DNA of 64,000 bases. Origin: JAHEEM01 sp036396795 (GTDB lineage Bacteria; Pseudomonadota; Gammaproteobacteria; Steroidobacterales; Rariloculaceae). Below are positions 35,177-44,017 of this stretch, in pieces. The position numbers were made by a program, and so were the translations under genes. The DNA lies in contig DASWKF010000090.1 in the NCBI GenBank assembly GCA_036396795.1, positions 124,001-188,000 on the forward strand, read 5' to 3'. How positions within the stretch are numbered: the first letter of the stretch is position 1; every line of letters begins with the position of its first letter. The notes beneath the pieces are model-generated. The model did not search any database. It was not told the DNA's origin and worked only from the letters and a program-made list of their open reading frames with translations.

Positions 35177-36925
35177 TTATTTGTACATGGTCTGGTTTTT
35201 CGTGCCGGGCGCCCACTCGCCGGGATCGACCCAGATGTTGATCACCGCGGACCTGCCGGTGCCCTTGACCGACTCACGGGCGCGCTGAAGGGCCGGGGCG
35301 ATCTTGCTCGGCTCGCGGACTTCCTCCCCGTAGCCGCCGAGCATCTCGGCGAACTTCGAGAACGGCACGTCGCCTAGCAGGTTGCCGACGTTGCCGCGCT
35401 CTTCGCCGTACTTCGAGAGCTGCCCGTAACGGATCTGGTTCATGGCCGAGTTGTTGCCGATGACGGCGATGTACGGCGCGCCGAAGCGGTTGGCCGTTTC
35501 CATGTCGAACGCGGTCATTCCGAAAGAGCCGTCGCCGTAGTAGCACAGGACCTCTTTCTTCGGATGCGCGAGCCCGGACGCGAGCGCGAAGCCCGTGCCG
35601 ACACCCAAGCCTCCCAGCGCCCCGGGATCCATCCAATTGCCCGGCGCGCGCGGCTGCACCGCCTGGGCGCTGATCGTCACGACGTCGCCGCCATCACCGA
35701 TATAGATCGTGTCCTCGGTCAGGAATTCGTTGAGCTCCCAGGCGACGCGATACGGATGAATCGGATTTGCGTCGGACTTGAACAGCGGCATGAGCTTTTC
35801 GGTTTTTTTCTCCTCCATGGCGCGCAGCCGCTCGAGCCATGCCTTGCGCCGCACGGCGCCATTGTCCTTGAGGCCGGTGGTGGCGTCGTGAACGGCCCCG
35901 AGTATCGCGCCCGGATCGCCGACCAGGCCCAAGGAAACGTCGCGGTTCCTGCCGACCGTGCGGTAGTCGAGGTCGATCTGCACGACGGTGGCGTCGGCGC
36001 GCAGGCGCCGGCCGTAGCCCATGCGGAAATCGAAAGGAGTGCCGACGATGAGAATCACGTCGGCCTCTTTGAACGCGTCGCCGCGGGTCCGGTTGAAGTA
36101 GTGCGGGTCGCCGGGCGGCAGCAGGCCGCGCGAGGCGCCGTTCATATAGCCGGGCAGGTTCAATGCGCGCAGCAGCGCGATCGCCTCCTCGTGGCCGCGG
36201 CAAGTCCACACCTGCGCGCCCAGCAGCACCGCCGGTCGCTCGGATTTGACCAAGATCTCCGCGAGCTTCTCGATGTCGATGGGATCGCCGATCGATTTCG
36301 TCGAGGCGCGGTAGTGTCCCGGCTTCGGGATCACGACCGAGTTGACGTCGACTTCGCGGTCGAGCACGTCCCGCGGGATCTCGAGATAGCACGGGCCGGG
36401 CGCGCCGGCGAAGCACTCGCGCGCCGCCATGGAGATCATGTCGGCGATGCGCTCGGTCGAGCGTACGCCGGCCGAGAACTTGGTGATCGGTGCGGCGATG
36501 TCGACATGCGGCAGATCCTGGAGCGAGCCCATCTTGTGCTGGCTCAGGGCGCCCTGGCCGCCGATGTGCAGCACCGGGCTCTCGGAGCGAAATGCAGTCG
36601 CGATGCCCGTCAGCGCGTTGGTGAAGCCCGGCCCGGCCGTGGTGACGACGCAGCCGAGTTTGCCCGTCTGACGCGCGTAGCCGTCGGCGGCGTGCGCGGC
36701 GACCTGCTCGTGGCGAACGTCGATGATTCGGATATCGTGATCGATGCAGCCGTCGTAGATATCGATGATATGGCCGCCGCAGAGCGTAAAGATCGTGTCG
36801 ACGCCCTCGTTCTTGAGCGCCGTCGCGACGAGGTGTCCGCCTGAAACGACATCAGCCTCTCTGCTTTTCTTCGCCAGCGTGTCTTCGGCCGTGGTGGATT
36901 TGATCTCTTTCACGGGACTTGCCAT
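35177..36925 (-). CDS. Thiamine-diphosphate enzyme of oxalyl-CoA decarboxylase/2-hydroxyacyl-CoA lyase type
   Basis: ATG 36925 (MASPVKEIKST) follows GAGGAGGTGAG, so the GTG nine bases upstream is rejected; the product is 582 residues. The cofactor-activating glutamate is in VRHEQVAAHAADGYAR. AGPGFTNALTGIATA and the TPP motif GDGSFGMTAFDMETANRFGAPYIAVIGNN are clear. In Oxalobacter Oxc a Tyr-Glu pair lies in QQGDYEEMDQ; here the same place reads MGSLQDLPHVD, as in 2-hydroxyacyl-CoA lyases (HACL1/HACL2). The C-terminus NQTMYK is a short tail. It either decarboxylates oxalyl-CoA or cleaves a 2-hydroxyacyl-CoA into an aldehyde or ketone plus formyl-CoA. The second reading fits the residues better; the neighbour fits both. 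Confidence 0.8.
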   Translation of the reverse strand: MASPVKEIKSTTAEDTLAKKSREADVVSGGHLVATALKNEGVDTIFTLCGGHIIDIYDGCIDHDIRIIDVRHEQVAAHAADGYARQTGKLGCVVTTAGPGFTNALTGIATAFRSESPVLHIGGQGALSQHKMGSLQDLPHVDIAAPITKFSAGVRSTERIADMISMAARECFAGAPGPCYLEIPRDVLDREVDVNSVVIPKPGHYRASTKSIGDPIDIEKLAEILVKSERPAVLLGAQVWTCRGHEEAIALLRALNLPGYMNGASRGLLPPGDPHYFNRTRGDAFKEADVILIVGTPFDFRMGYGRRLRADATVVQIDLDYRTVGRNRDVSLGLVGDPGAILGAVHDATTGLKDNGAVRRKAWLERLRAMEEKKTEKLMPLFKSDANPIHPYRVAWELNEFLTEDTIYIGDGGDVVTISAQAVQPRAPGNWMDPGALGGLGVGTGFALASGLAHPKKEVLCYYGDGSFGMTAFDMETANRFGAPYIAVIGNNSAMNQIRYGQLSKYGEERGNVGNLLGDVPFSKFAEMLGGYGEEVREPSKIAPALQRARESVKGTGRSAVINIWVDPGEWAPGTKNQTMYK

Positions 36926-36952
36926 TTGTCTCACCTCCTCGGGATCGCTCGA

Positions 36953-36970
36953 TTCACGCCGTGGCGTGAA
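36953..36970. promoter_or_regulatory. Perfect 18-base palindrome between gntR and the thiamine enzyme gene
   Basis: TTCACGCC and GGCGTGAA are exact inverse complements around a 2-base centre. It lies 28 bases before the ATG at 36925 and outside the ribosome site. It may be a protein binding site or a short hairpin in the operon mRNA. It does not resemble the TTGGTATAC operator at 37708. Confidence 0.4.
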
Positions 36971-36990
36971 CCGCGCCCGGAATTAGTTGC

Positions 36991-37683
36991 TTACTTCAAG
37001 TAGTCGACGTAGTTGTTGATGTGCTCGGCGAGGCCGAAAGTGTGCTCGCGCACGAGGCGTTCCGCCAGCTCGGTATCGCGCCGCTCTATCGCTTCGATGA
37101 TATGCAAATGGTCGATAATGGAGCGGCTCGCGCGATCGCGCTCGGTGATCGTTTGCGCTCGAATCGCACGCATATGGACGAACAGGGTCTCGGCGAGATT
37201 CTGAAGAGTCTGATTCTTGCTCAGCGCCATGATGTTGTGGTGGAACCTGATGTTCGTGTCCGAGTACTCATCGATCTGCGCCGTCGCGCCGCTCGGGTCG
37301 CCGAAGGTGACGAAGAGCTCACGCAAACGCGCGATCTCCTCATCACTGGCCCGCTCCGTCGCCAAACGCGCAGCCATGCCTTCGAGCGCTGCCCAAGCCG
37401 AGATCATCTCGAGAATCTCGGTCTTGGTCTTGCGCACCACGAATACGCCTTTCCGCGGCACGGTCTCGACGAGCCCTTCCTGCTCGAGGCGCGACAGCGC
37501 CTCGCGGATCGGCGTGCGGCTCACGCCGAGCTCGTCCGCGAGGCGCCGCTCATCGAGCTTGGCCGCCTCACGCCCCGAGTAGATGTCCATCGCGGTAATG
37601 GCGGCCTTCAACGCCCGGTAGACTTGATCCTTGAGCGCGACGCTCGTCCGCAAGGGACGGAGTCGGATGGGTGTGGCCGCCAT
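36991..37683 (-). CDS. GntR family regulator, FCD (FadR-type) domain
   Basis: The product is 230 residues. The winged helix is at residues 15-80 (KAAITAMDIYSGREAAKLDERRLADELGVSRTPIREALSRLEQEGLVETVPRKGVFV), with the characteristic TPIREALSRLEQEGLV recognition helix. The C-terminal all-helical FCD domain has the metal or ligand histidines expected in RFHHNIMALS and SIIDHLHIIEA. FCD regulators usually sense an organic acid or acyl-CoA. It is the first gene of the operon and has a perfect palindrome 25 bases upstream, so it probably represses itself and the catabolic genes. Confidence 0.92.
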   Translation of the reverse strand: MAATPIRLRPLRTSVALKDQVYRALKAAITAMDIYSGREAAKLDERRLADELGVSRTPIREALSRLEQEGLVETVPRKGVFVVRKTKTEILEMISAWAALEGMAARLATERASDEEIARLRELFVTFGDPSGATAQIDEYSDTNIRFHHNIMALSKNQTLQNLAETLFVHMRAIRAQTITERDRASRSIIDHLHIIEAIERRDTELAERLVREHTFGLAEHINNYVDYLK

Positions 37684-37707
37684 GGAAGCCCGTCGTTATC
37701 GTAGTAG

Positions 37708-37726
37708 TTGGTATACAGTATACCAA
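37708..37726. promoter_or_regulatory. GntR/FCD operator
   Basis: TTGGTATACAGTATACCAA is a perfect 9-1-9 palindrome and has the GTATACnGTATAC form common for FCD-type GntR regulators. It covers the -10 box of the minus-strand promoter, so binding would block the polymerase. Confidence 0.8.
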
Positions 37727-37744
37727 TGACCGGCGACCGTACAA
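37717..37744 (-). promoter_or_regulatory. Promoter of the gntR operon
   Basis: On the minus strand TTGTAC (37744-37739) and TATACT (37722-37717) are separated by 16 bases. The start of gntR is 33 bases further on. The gaps between genes from gntR to ppnN are 10-65 bases and I see no terminator, so this may drive all six genes. Confidence 0.65.
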
Positions 37745-37756
37745 GACAACCGCCGC

Positions 37757-38737
37757 TCACGGAAGCAGCACGATCTTACCGAAATGCTCGCCGGCTTCCA
37801 TCATGCGATGGGCCTCGGCCGCCTGTGCCAGCGGCAGCGCCGCGTGAATCAGAGGCACGATCTCTTGCCTCTCGAACGACGGCATCACCGTTTCCGAGAA
37901 CTGCTTGACGATGCCCGCTTTCTCGCTCACGGAGCGTGCGCGCAGCACCGAGCCGATCAGCTGCTGGCGCTTCACCATGAGCGCGCCGAGGTTGATCTCG
38001 GCCTTTGCGCCGCCCATGAGCCCGATGATGATCAAGCGCCCGCCGGTCGCGAGCGCCGCGAGATTCGAGGCCAGGTACGCTGCGCCGATGTGATCGAGAA
38101 TGACGTCGACGCCGCGTTTGTCGGTGGCCTTACGTATGACCTCGGCGAAATCCTGCTTGCGATAGTCGATGACGTGATCCGCGCCGAGTCTCGCGACGCG
38201 CTCGACTTTGCCGGTCGAAGCCGTGACGAATACGGTGGCCCCTGGCAGCAGCCGCTTGCACAGCTGTATCCCGGAGGTGCTGACTCCGCCGCCGCCGCCG
38301 TGTAGCAGCACGCGGTCACCGTCGCGGAGCCCACCGAGCACGAATACGTTCAAATAGGCTGTGATGTAGGTCTCGCAGACGCACGCGGCTTGCTCGAAGC
38401 TCAAGGCCGCCGGAATCCTGATCAGGTGACTCGCGTAGGCGGCGGCGTATTCGGCATAGCCGCCGCCGCCGACCAGGCTCATGACGCGATCGCCGATCGT
38501 AAAACCCGCGACGCCTGGCCCGAGCGCGGCGATCGTTCCCGCAACTTCGAGCCCGAGCAGCTCGGACTCTCCCTTGGGCGGGGGATATGCGCCGAGACGC
38601 TGGACCGTATCGGCGCGATTGACCGAGGTCGCCTCGACTTTGATGACGACTTGGCCGTCGCCCGGTGTCGGTGCCGGCGCCTCGCCAATATGCAGCACCT
38701 CGGGGCCTCCGAAGCCGTGCATGAGTATCGCTTGCAT
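37757..38737 (-). CDS. NAD(P)H-quinone oxidoreductase, zeta-crystallin/PIG3 family
   Basis: The product is 326 residues, the standard length. It is a zinc-free medium-chain dehydrogenase: VNRADTVQRLGAYPPPKGESELLGLEVAGTI at the start, the coenzyme motif HGGGGGVSTSGIQLCKRL, and VDVILDHIGAAYLASNLAALATGGRLIIIGLMGG. It reduces quinones with NADPH in the cytoplasm. The stop lies 13 bases from the far end of the GntR -35 box, but it transcribes in the same direction as that operon. It is divergent from pyc. Confidence 0.92.
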   Translation of the reverse strand: MQAILMHGFGGPEVLHIGEAPAPTPGDGQVVIKVEATSVNRADTVQRLGAYPPPKGESELLGLEVAGTIAALGPGVAGFTIGDRVMSLVGGGGYAEYAAAYASHLIRIPAALSFEQAACVCETYITAYLNVFVLGGLRDGDRVLLHGGGGGVSTSGIQLCKRLLPGATVFVTASTGKVERVARLGADHVIDYRKQDFAEVIRKATDKRGVDVILDHIGAAYLASNLAALATGGRLIIIGLMGGAKAEINLGALMVKRQQLIGSVLRARSVSEKAGIVKQFSETVMPSFERQEIVPLIHAALPLAQAAEAHRMMEAGEHFGKIVLLP

Positions 38738-38835
38738 CGCATTCTCCTTCCCGTCGGCGCCGTCAGTCTAGCAGGCGCCGCCGTTTCGCCCTTCATGTAC
38801 TATGTATGGCTCGTGCATGGAACGCGCTCCCGACG

Positions 38836-41800
38836 ATGGCAAAAAAAATAAGCAAGCTGCTAGTTGCCAACCGCAGTGAGATAGCGATTCGCGTGATGCG
38901 CGCCGCAACCGAGCTCGGCATCGCGACGGTTGCAATCTACGCCGAGGAGGATCGCTTCGCCCTGCATCGCTTCAAAGCCGATGAGAGCTATAGAGTCGGC
39001 GATGTGGGCCAGCCTCTGGCAGCCTACCTCGATATCGACGCGATCCTGCGAATCGCGCGCGAAGCCAAGGTCGATGCGATCCATCCGGGCTACGGCTTTC
39101 TTTCCGAGAATCCGGATTTTGCCGATGCCTGCCGCGATGCCGGCATGATCTTCATCGGCCCCTCGTCCGCGGTCATGAGAGCGCTCGGCAACAAGGTCAG
39201 CGCACGCTTGCTCGCGGAAAGCGCGGGCGTTCCGGTGGTGCCGGCGACGGGTCCGTTGCCCGAGGAGCCTGCGGCTGCGGCGAAGCTGGCCGCGGCGATC
39301 GGCTATCCGCTGATGCTCAAGGCGAGCTGGGGCGGCGGCGGACGAGGGATGCGCGTCATACGCGATGCCGCGCAGCTTGGCGAGGAGGCGCCGCTTGCGC
39401 GGCGGGAGGCCGGGACCGCTTTCGGCAACGACGAGGTCTATCTCGAGAGCTTGGTCGAGCGCGCGCGGCACGTCGAGGTGCAAATTCTCGGAGATTTGCA
39501 CGGCAATCTCGTGCATTTGTTTGAACGCGACTGTAGCGTGCAACGACGCAACCAGAAGGTCGTTGAGCGCGCGCCCGCGCCATATCTGGGGAGCGATCAG
39601 CGCAAGCTGCTGTGTGAGTACGCCTTGAAGCTCGCGCGGGCGGCCCACTACAGCAATGCAGGGACCGTCGAATTTCTCATGGATTGCGATTCGGGCGCGT
39701 TCTATTTCATCGAGGTCAATCCGCGTGTCCAGGTCGAGCATACCGTGACCGAGGAAGTCACGGGGATCGACATCGTCAAGGCTCAGATCCGTTTGGCGCA
39801 GGGCGCGCGGATCGGCGATGCGGACAGTGGCGTGTTGACGCAGAAGAACATTCGCTTGAACGGCCACGCCCTGCAGTGCCGCATCACGACCGAGAATCCA
39901 GAAAACAACTTCATCCCCGACTACGGCCGGATTCGAAACTATCGAAGCGCCGCGGGTTTCGGAATTCGCCTGGACGGCGGGACGGCGTACTCGGGAGCCC
40001 TGATCACACCGTATTACGACTCATTGCTCGCCAAGGTGACCGCCTGGGCGCCCACGGCGGAGGAATCGGTCGCCCGCATGACTCGGGCGCTGCGCGAGTT
40101 TCGCATTCGCGGCGTGGCGAGCAATCTGATCTTTCTGGAGCAGCTCATCGGTCATCCGAAGTTTCTACACGCCGACTACACGACGCGCTTCATAGACGAG
40201 ACGCCCGAGCTGTTCGAGTTTCGCCGGCGACGCGACCGAGCGACGCGCCTGCTCCGATTCATGGCCGAGGTCATCGTCAACGGCAATCCGGAAGTCGCCG
40301 GAAGGGTCGAAGCGCGTAGCCGGCAGCCCGCGCCCGTGCCGGCCCGCGCGAGCGTTCCCGTCGATGGATCGGTGCAAAGGCTCGAGAGCCTGGGCCCCGA
40401 AGGCTTCGCCAAATGGATGCTCGCACGGGAGTCGGTGCTGATCACGGATACGAGCATGCGCGATGCGCATCAATCCTTGCTCGCAACCCGGATGCGAAGC
40501 TACGACCTCGTCAAGATCGCGCCGGCATACGCCGAGGGGCTGCCCGAGCTTTTGTCTCTGGAGTGCTGGGGCGGAGCGACCTTCGACGTCGCGATGCGTT
40601 TCCTCAATGAAGACCCGTGGAAGCGGCTCGCGGCTCTGAAGGAGAGCGTGCCCAATATCCTGCTGCAGATGCTGCTGCGATCCTCGAATGCGGTCGGCTA
40701 CAAGAACTATCCGGACAACGTCGTGCAGGACTTCGTCTCGCAGGCGGCTCGGACGGGCGTGGATCTCTTCAGGGTGTTCGACTCCCTGAACTGGATAGAG
40801 AACATGAGGATCGCGCTGGACGCGGTTCTCGATACCGGCAAGCTCTGCGAGGCAGCCATCTGCTACTCCGGCGATCTGCTCAGGCCCGCGCCGAACAAAT
40901 ACGATCTCGCCTACTACCTCGGCCTGGCGCGGGAACTCGAGAAGGCCGGCGCCCATCTGCTGGGTATCAAGGACATGGCGGGCGTGTGCAAGCCGGCCGC
41001 GGCGACGATGTTGATTCGCGCGCTCAAGCAGGAAGTCGGCATTCCGATTCATTTCCATACGCACGATACCAGCGGCATCGGTGCGGCCGCCGTGCTGGCG
41101 GCCGTGGAGGCCGGGGCGGACGCCGTCGATTTGGCAATGGACGCGGTCAGCGGCTTGACGTCCCAGCCGAACCTGGGCTCCGTCGTCGACGCCTTGCGCG
41201 GGCACCCCCGCGACCCCAAGCTCGATCACGCGGCGATCCGCGAGATCTCTCGCTACTGGGAGCTCGTGCGCGAATATTATGAGGCTTTCGAAAGCGACAT
41301 CCGTTCAGGCACGGCCGACGTCTACCGCCACGCGATGCCGGGCGGCCAATATACGAACCTGCGCGAGCAGGCGCGCTCGATGGGTCTCGGCCATCGCTGG
41401 CCGGAGGTCGCCGAGCGCTATGCCGAGGTGAACGAGCTTTTCGGCGACATCATCAAGGTCACGCCGACGTCGAAGGTCGTCGGCGATATGGCGCTTGCCA
41501 TGGTCAGCGGCGGGCTCTCGGCAGCCGACGTCCTGGATCCTGACAAGGAGATCGCGTTCCCGGACTCGGTCGTGTCGCTCTTCAAGGGGGATCTCGGCCA
41601 ACCCGTCGGTGGCTTTCCCGAGGCGTTGCAGCGCAAGATTCTCAACGGCGCGAAGCCGTTGACCGTGCGCCCCGGCTCGTTGATGCCGCCGGTGGATTTT
41701 GCCGCCGAGCGCGCGCAGGCCGAAAAACGCGTCGGGCGGCGCCTCAGCGATCAGGACTTGAGCTCGTATCTGCTCTATCCGTCGGTGTTCGAGGAATATG

Positions 41801-42276
41801 CGAGCTTCCGCCGAAGCTATTCCGATACGAGCGTGATACCGACGCCGGTGTTCTTCTACGGGCTCAAGCCGCATGAGGAGATCGAAGTCGATCTCGAGAA
41901 GGGCAAGACGCTGATCATACGGCTGCTCGGCGTCAGCGATCTCGACCTGCAAGGCCAGCGGCGGGTTTTCTTCGAGCTCAATGGCCAACCCAGGACCGTC
42001 GAGGTCACGGATCGCAGCGCCGCACAGTCGGTTCGCAGCCACCCCAAGGCCGATCCGGACGACCCGAAACAAGTCGCGGCACCGATGCCGGGCCGCATCG
42101 TGAGCATCAGCGTCGAGCCCGGCCAAGCGGTGGAGCGCGGCGACCCGCTGCTGTCGATCGAGGCGATGAAGATGGAAACTCTGCTGCGCGCCGAGGGCCC
42201 CGGCAAAATCAAGGCGGTGCCGGCATCCGTCGGCATGACCGTGGCGGCCAATGACCTGCTCGTCGAACTGGAGTAA
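38836..42276 (+). CDS. pyc: Pyruvate carboxylase
   Basis: ATG 38836 (MAKKISKLLVANRSEIAIRV) gives 1146 residues; ATG 38806 adds ten residues and is less like the family. Domains in order: biotin carboxylase (1-450; ATP loop KASWGGGGRGMRV, EVNPRVQVEHTVTEEVTG), carboxyltransferase (about 520-990; ITDTSMRDAHQSLLATRMR, with metal histidines in IPIHFHTHDTSG), and biotin carrier with K1112 in EAMKM. It makes oxaloacetate from pyruvate and bicarbonate with ATP and refills the citric acid cycle. It is a single-chain enzyme, not the two-subunit form. VANRSEIAIR has Ser for the usual Gly. An 8-A run directly follows the start codon's GC. GCTCGG-AG-CCGAGC follows the stop as a short stem without a T-tract. 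Confidence 0.95.
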   Translation: MAKKISKLLVANRSEIAIRVMRAATELGIATVAIYAEEDRFALHRFKADESYRVGDVGQPLAAYLDIDAILRIAREAKVDAIHPGYGFLSENPDFADACRDAGMIFIGPSSAVMRALGNKVSARLLAESAGVPVVPATGPLPEEPAAAAKLAAAIGYPLMLKASWGGGGRGMRVIRDAAQLGEEAPLARREAGTAFGNDEVYLESLVERARHVEVQILGDLHGNLVHLFERDCSVQRRNQKVVERAPAPYLGSDQRKLLCEYALKLARAAHYSNAGTVEFLMDCDSGAFYFIEVNPRVQVEHTVTEEVTGIDIVKAQIRLAQGARIGDADSGVLTQKNIRLNGHALQCRITTENPENNFIPDYGRIRNYRSAAGFGIRLDGGTAYSGALITPYYDSLLAKVTAWAPTAEESVARMTRALREFRIRGVASNLIFLEQLIGHPKFLHADYTTRFIDETPELFEFRRRRDRATRLLRFMAEVIVNGNPEVAGRVEARSRQPAPVPARASVPVDGSVQRLESLGPEGFAKWMLARESVLITDTSMRDAHQSLLATRMRSYDLVKIAPAYAEGLPELLSLECWGGATFDVAMRFLNEDPWKRLAALKESVPNILLQMLLRSSNAVGYKNYPDNVVQDFVSQAARTGVDLFRVFDSLNWIENMRIALDAVLDTGKLCEAAICYSGDLLRPAPNKYDLAYYLGLARELEKAGAHLLGIKDMAGVCKPAAATMLIRALKQEVGIPIHFHTHDTSGIGAAAVLAAVEAGADAVDLAMDAVSGLTSQPNLGSVVDALRGHPRDPKLDHAAIREISRYWELVREYYEAFESDIRSGTADVYRHAMPGGQYTNLREQARSMGLGHRWPEVAERYAEVNELFGDIIKVTPTSKVVGDMALAMVSGGLSAADVLDPDKEIAFPDSVVSLFKGDLGQPVGGFPEALQRKILNGAKPLTVRPGSLMPPVDFAAERAQAEKRVGRRLSDQDLSSYLLYPSVFEEYASFRRSYSDTSVIPTPVFFYGLKPHEEIEVDLEKGKTLIIRLLGVSDLDLQGQRRVFFELNGQPRTVEVTDRSAAQSVRSHPKADPDDPKQVAAPMPGRIVSISVEPGQAVERGDPLLSIEAMKMETLLRAEGPGKIKAVPASVGMTVAANDLLVELE

Positions 42277-42344
42277 GCTCGGAGCCGAGCGTAGATGCAC
42301 GGGTTCGGTGCACCGCGGCACAACAAGAAAAGGGGGCGATGCAT

Positions 42345-43871
42345 ATGAACCAAGATCAACCGCGTCCGAGCGGGGCGCAGCCGGCGTTCGAAGGGATTCG
42401 CTTGCCGTCGATGGCGCCGCTGAGCCTCGTGCGCCAGTTCGGCCCCGGCTTGATCCTGATGATGACTGGTATCGGTACCAGCCACCTCGTGACGGCGCCG
42501 GTCGCCGGCGGGCGTTATGAGTACGCGCTGCTCTGGGTCATCCCGATAGCCTATATCTTCAAGTACTACGGGTTCGAGATGGCTTTTCGCTTCACGCACG
42601 CGACCGGCCGCAGCATGCTCGATGCCTATGCAACGGCGTGGAAGAAGTTCCCGGTATGGTATGTGCTCGTCACGACGATCATTCAGTCGGCCGTCGGCCA
42701 GGCCGGCCGGCTTATCGCCGCGGCCGCGGTCGTGTTCTATTTCTTTCGCCAGTATCTGGGCATGGATATTCCGGGGATCGACGACGATCAGGAGCTCGCC
42801 GCTTACGGGCTCCTGCTCGGTGTGACATCCGTCGCGATCATACTCGGCGGCAAATACGCGGCCGTCGAGATCGTGACCAAGATCGCCGCGGGCATTCTTA
42901 TCGTCTGTAGCGTCGCGGTGTACGTCGTCGAGCCCGCCCCCGTAAGCGCGTTCGTGAACTTCTTTCGCATCGGTACGCCCGAAGGATCCTGGCTGATCAT
43001 CGCGTCTTTCCTCGGTCTGCTGCCGACGGGGATCGACGTCTCCTTGCAGGCTTCGGAGTGGGGCAAGGCGAAGAAGGCCGGCATGGGCCGGATTCGCGAG
43101 GAGATGGAGAATCACGGCCTCGCGAAACGCTTCGACTCGTTCGAGCACCACAAGCAAGACCTTGCCGTCGATACCACGAAGCTGCCGCCGCACGCGCTCG
43201 AGTACTGCCGCCGCTGGTTCCACATCGGCTTGTGGGACTTCCGCGTCGGGCATCTGATCTCGTTCGTGATCGTCTGTATTTTCATGTTGCTGGCTGCCGT
43301 TTGGATGTATCCCAGCGAAGTTCAGGGCAACGCCGTCATGGGCGAGATTGCGAGAATATTCACCGACAGCGTCGGCCCCAACATGATGGTCGTATTTCTC
43401 GTTGGCGCTTTGGCGGCGACTTACTCGACGGCTTTCAACTATTTCGACGGTTGGCCGCGCGTCATAGGCGCGTGCTGCCGGAATCTGTTTCATGGAACCG
43501 CAGGTTTGCCAGGAACCTCGCGGGGCGATATCGACGAGCGCCACCGGCGCACCTGGTACTCCGAGTACAACATCTACCGGGCGAGCATGATCTTCTCGTT
43601 GGTGACATCGGTGGCGATCATAGCCGGGTTGCCGCGTCCGGTTTACCTCGTGCTGGTCGCTTCGGCGCTCGCCTACTTCGTCGCGCCGGTGATCTTCTAC
43701 CTGAATCTCTACTACTGCTTCACGGTCATTCCGAAGACGGACAAGATGTTCTATCCATCGACGTTCGCTACCTGGTTCGGTTGGCTGAGCCTGCTGGTGT
43801 TCACCGGCATGTCGCTGGTGCTCATCTGGGTGCGGCTCTGGCCGGCCGTTCGAAACCTCCTCGGCGGCTGA
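42345..43871 (+). CDS. Nramp-like membrane transporter, divergent metal motifs
   Basis: ATG 42345 is eight bases after AGGGGG; the ATG at 42339 is too close to it. The product is 508 residues with about 11 membrane spans. FGPGLILMMTGIGTSHLVTAPVAGGRYEYALLW aligns with Nramp TM1, but the metal motif DPGN is replaced by TSHL. In TM6, LGLLPTGIDVSLQASEW stands for the usual MPHN region, with LPTG. Both metal sites are thus lost, so manganese or iron transport is unlikely; an organic acid or another ion is possible. A soluble insert of about 70 residues (EEMENHGLAKRF to LEYCRRW) follows TM6. It is 68 bases after pyc. Confidence 0.85.
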   Translation: MNQDQPRPSGAQPAFEGIRLPSMAPLSLVRQFGPGLILMMTGIGTSHLVTAPVAGGRYEYALLWVIPIAYIFKYYGFEMAFRFTHATGRSMLDAYATAWKKFPVWYVLVTTIIQSAVGQAGRLIAAAAVVFYFFRQYLGMDIPGIDDDQELAAYGLLLGVTSVAIILGGKYAAVEIVTKIAAGILIVCSVAVYVVEPAPVSAFVNFFRIGTPEGSWLIIASFLGLLPTGIDVSLQASEWGKAKKAGMGRIREEMENHGLAKRFDSFEHHKQDLAVDTTKLPPHALEYCRRWFHIGLWDFRVGHLISFVIVCIFMLLAAVWMYPSEVQGNAVMGEIARIFTDSVGPNMMVVFLVGALAATYSTAFNYFDGWPRVIGACCRNLFHGTAGLPGTSRGDIDERHRRTWYSEYNIYRASMIFSLVTSVAIIAGLPRPVYLVLVASALAYFVAPVIFYLNLYYCFTVIPKTDKMFYPSTFATWFGWLSLLVFTGMSLVLIWVRLWPAVRNLLGG

Positions 43872-44017
43872 AGGCAGCTTCCGGGGCGTTCCGCGTCGAC
43901 TGTGATTCGCCGCGGCGCCGGCAAAGCCTCGGAAGTCTTGATTCCAGGGCGCAATCCGACGAAGATCGCGGCCCGTCACGGCAATGCGCGGAAGCTCACG
44001 GGGCCGAGGATCGTTTC

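Noticed and set aside
38836..38850. Eight-A run at the pyc start as a programmed frameshift site
   Set aside because: It is at the second to fifth codon of the frame and no alternative downstream frame would make sense; probably incidental.
42277..42290. Short stem after pyc (GCTCGG-AG-CCGAGC) as terminator
   Set aside because: Only six base pairs, a 2-base loop and no following T run.
41856..43979. A 707-residue open frame on the minus strand
   Set aside because: It is antisense to pyc and the Nramp-like gene, is rich in Arg/His/Asp, and matches no domain. Long shadow frames are expected at this GC content.
43058..44017. Long 5' extension of the aminotransferase frame
   Set aside because: It lies antiphase within the transporter gene and has no domain; the family start is at GTG 44018.
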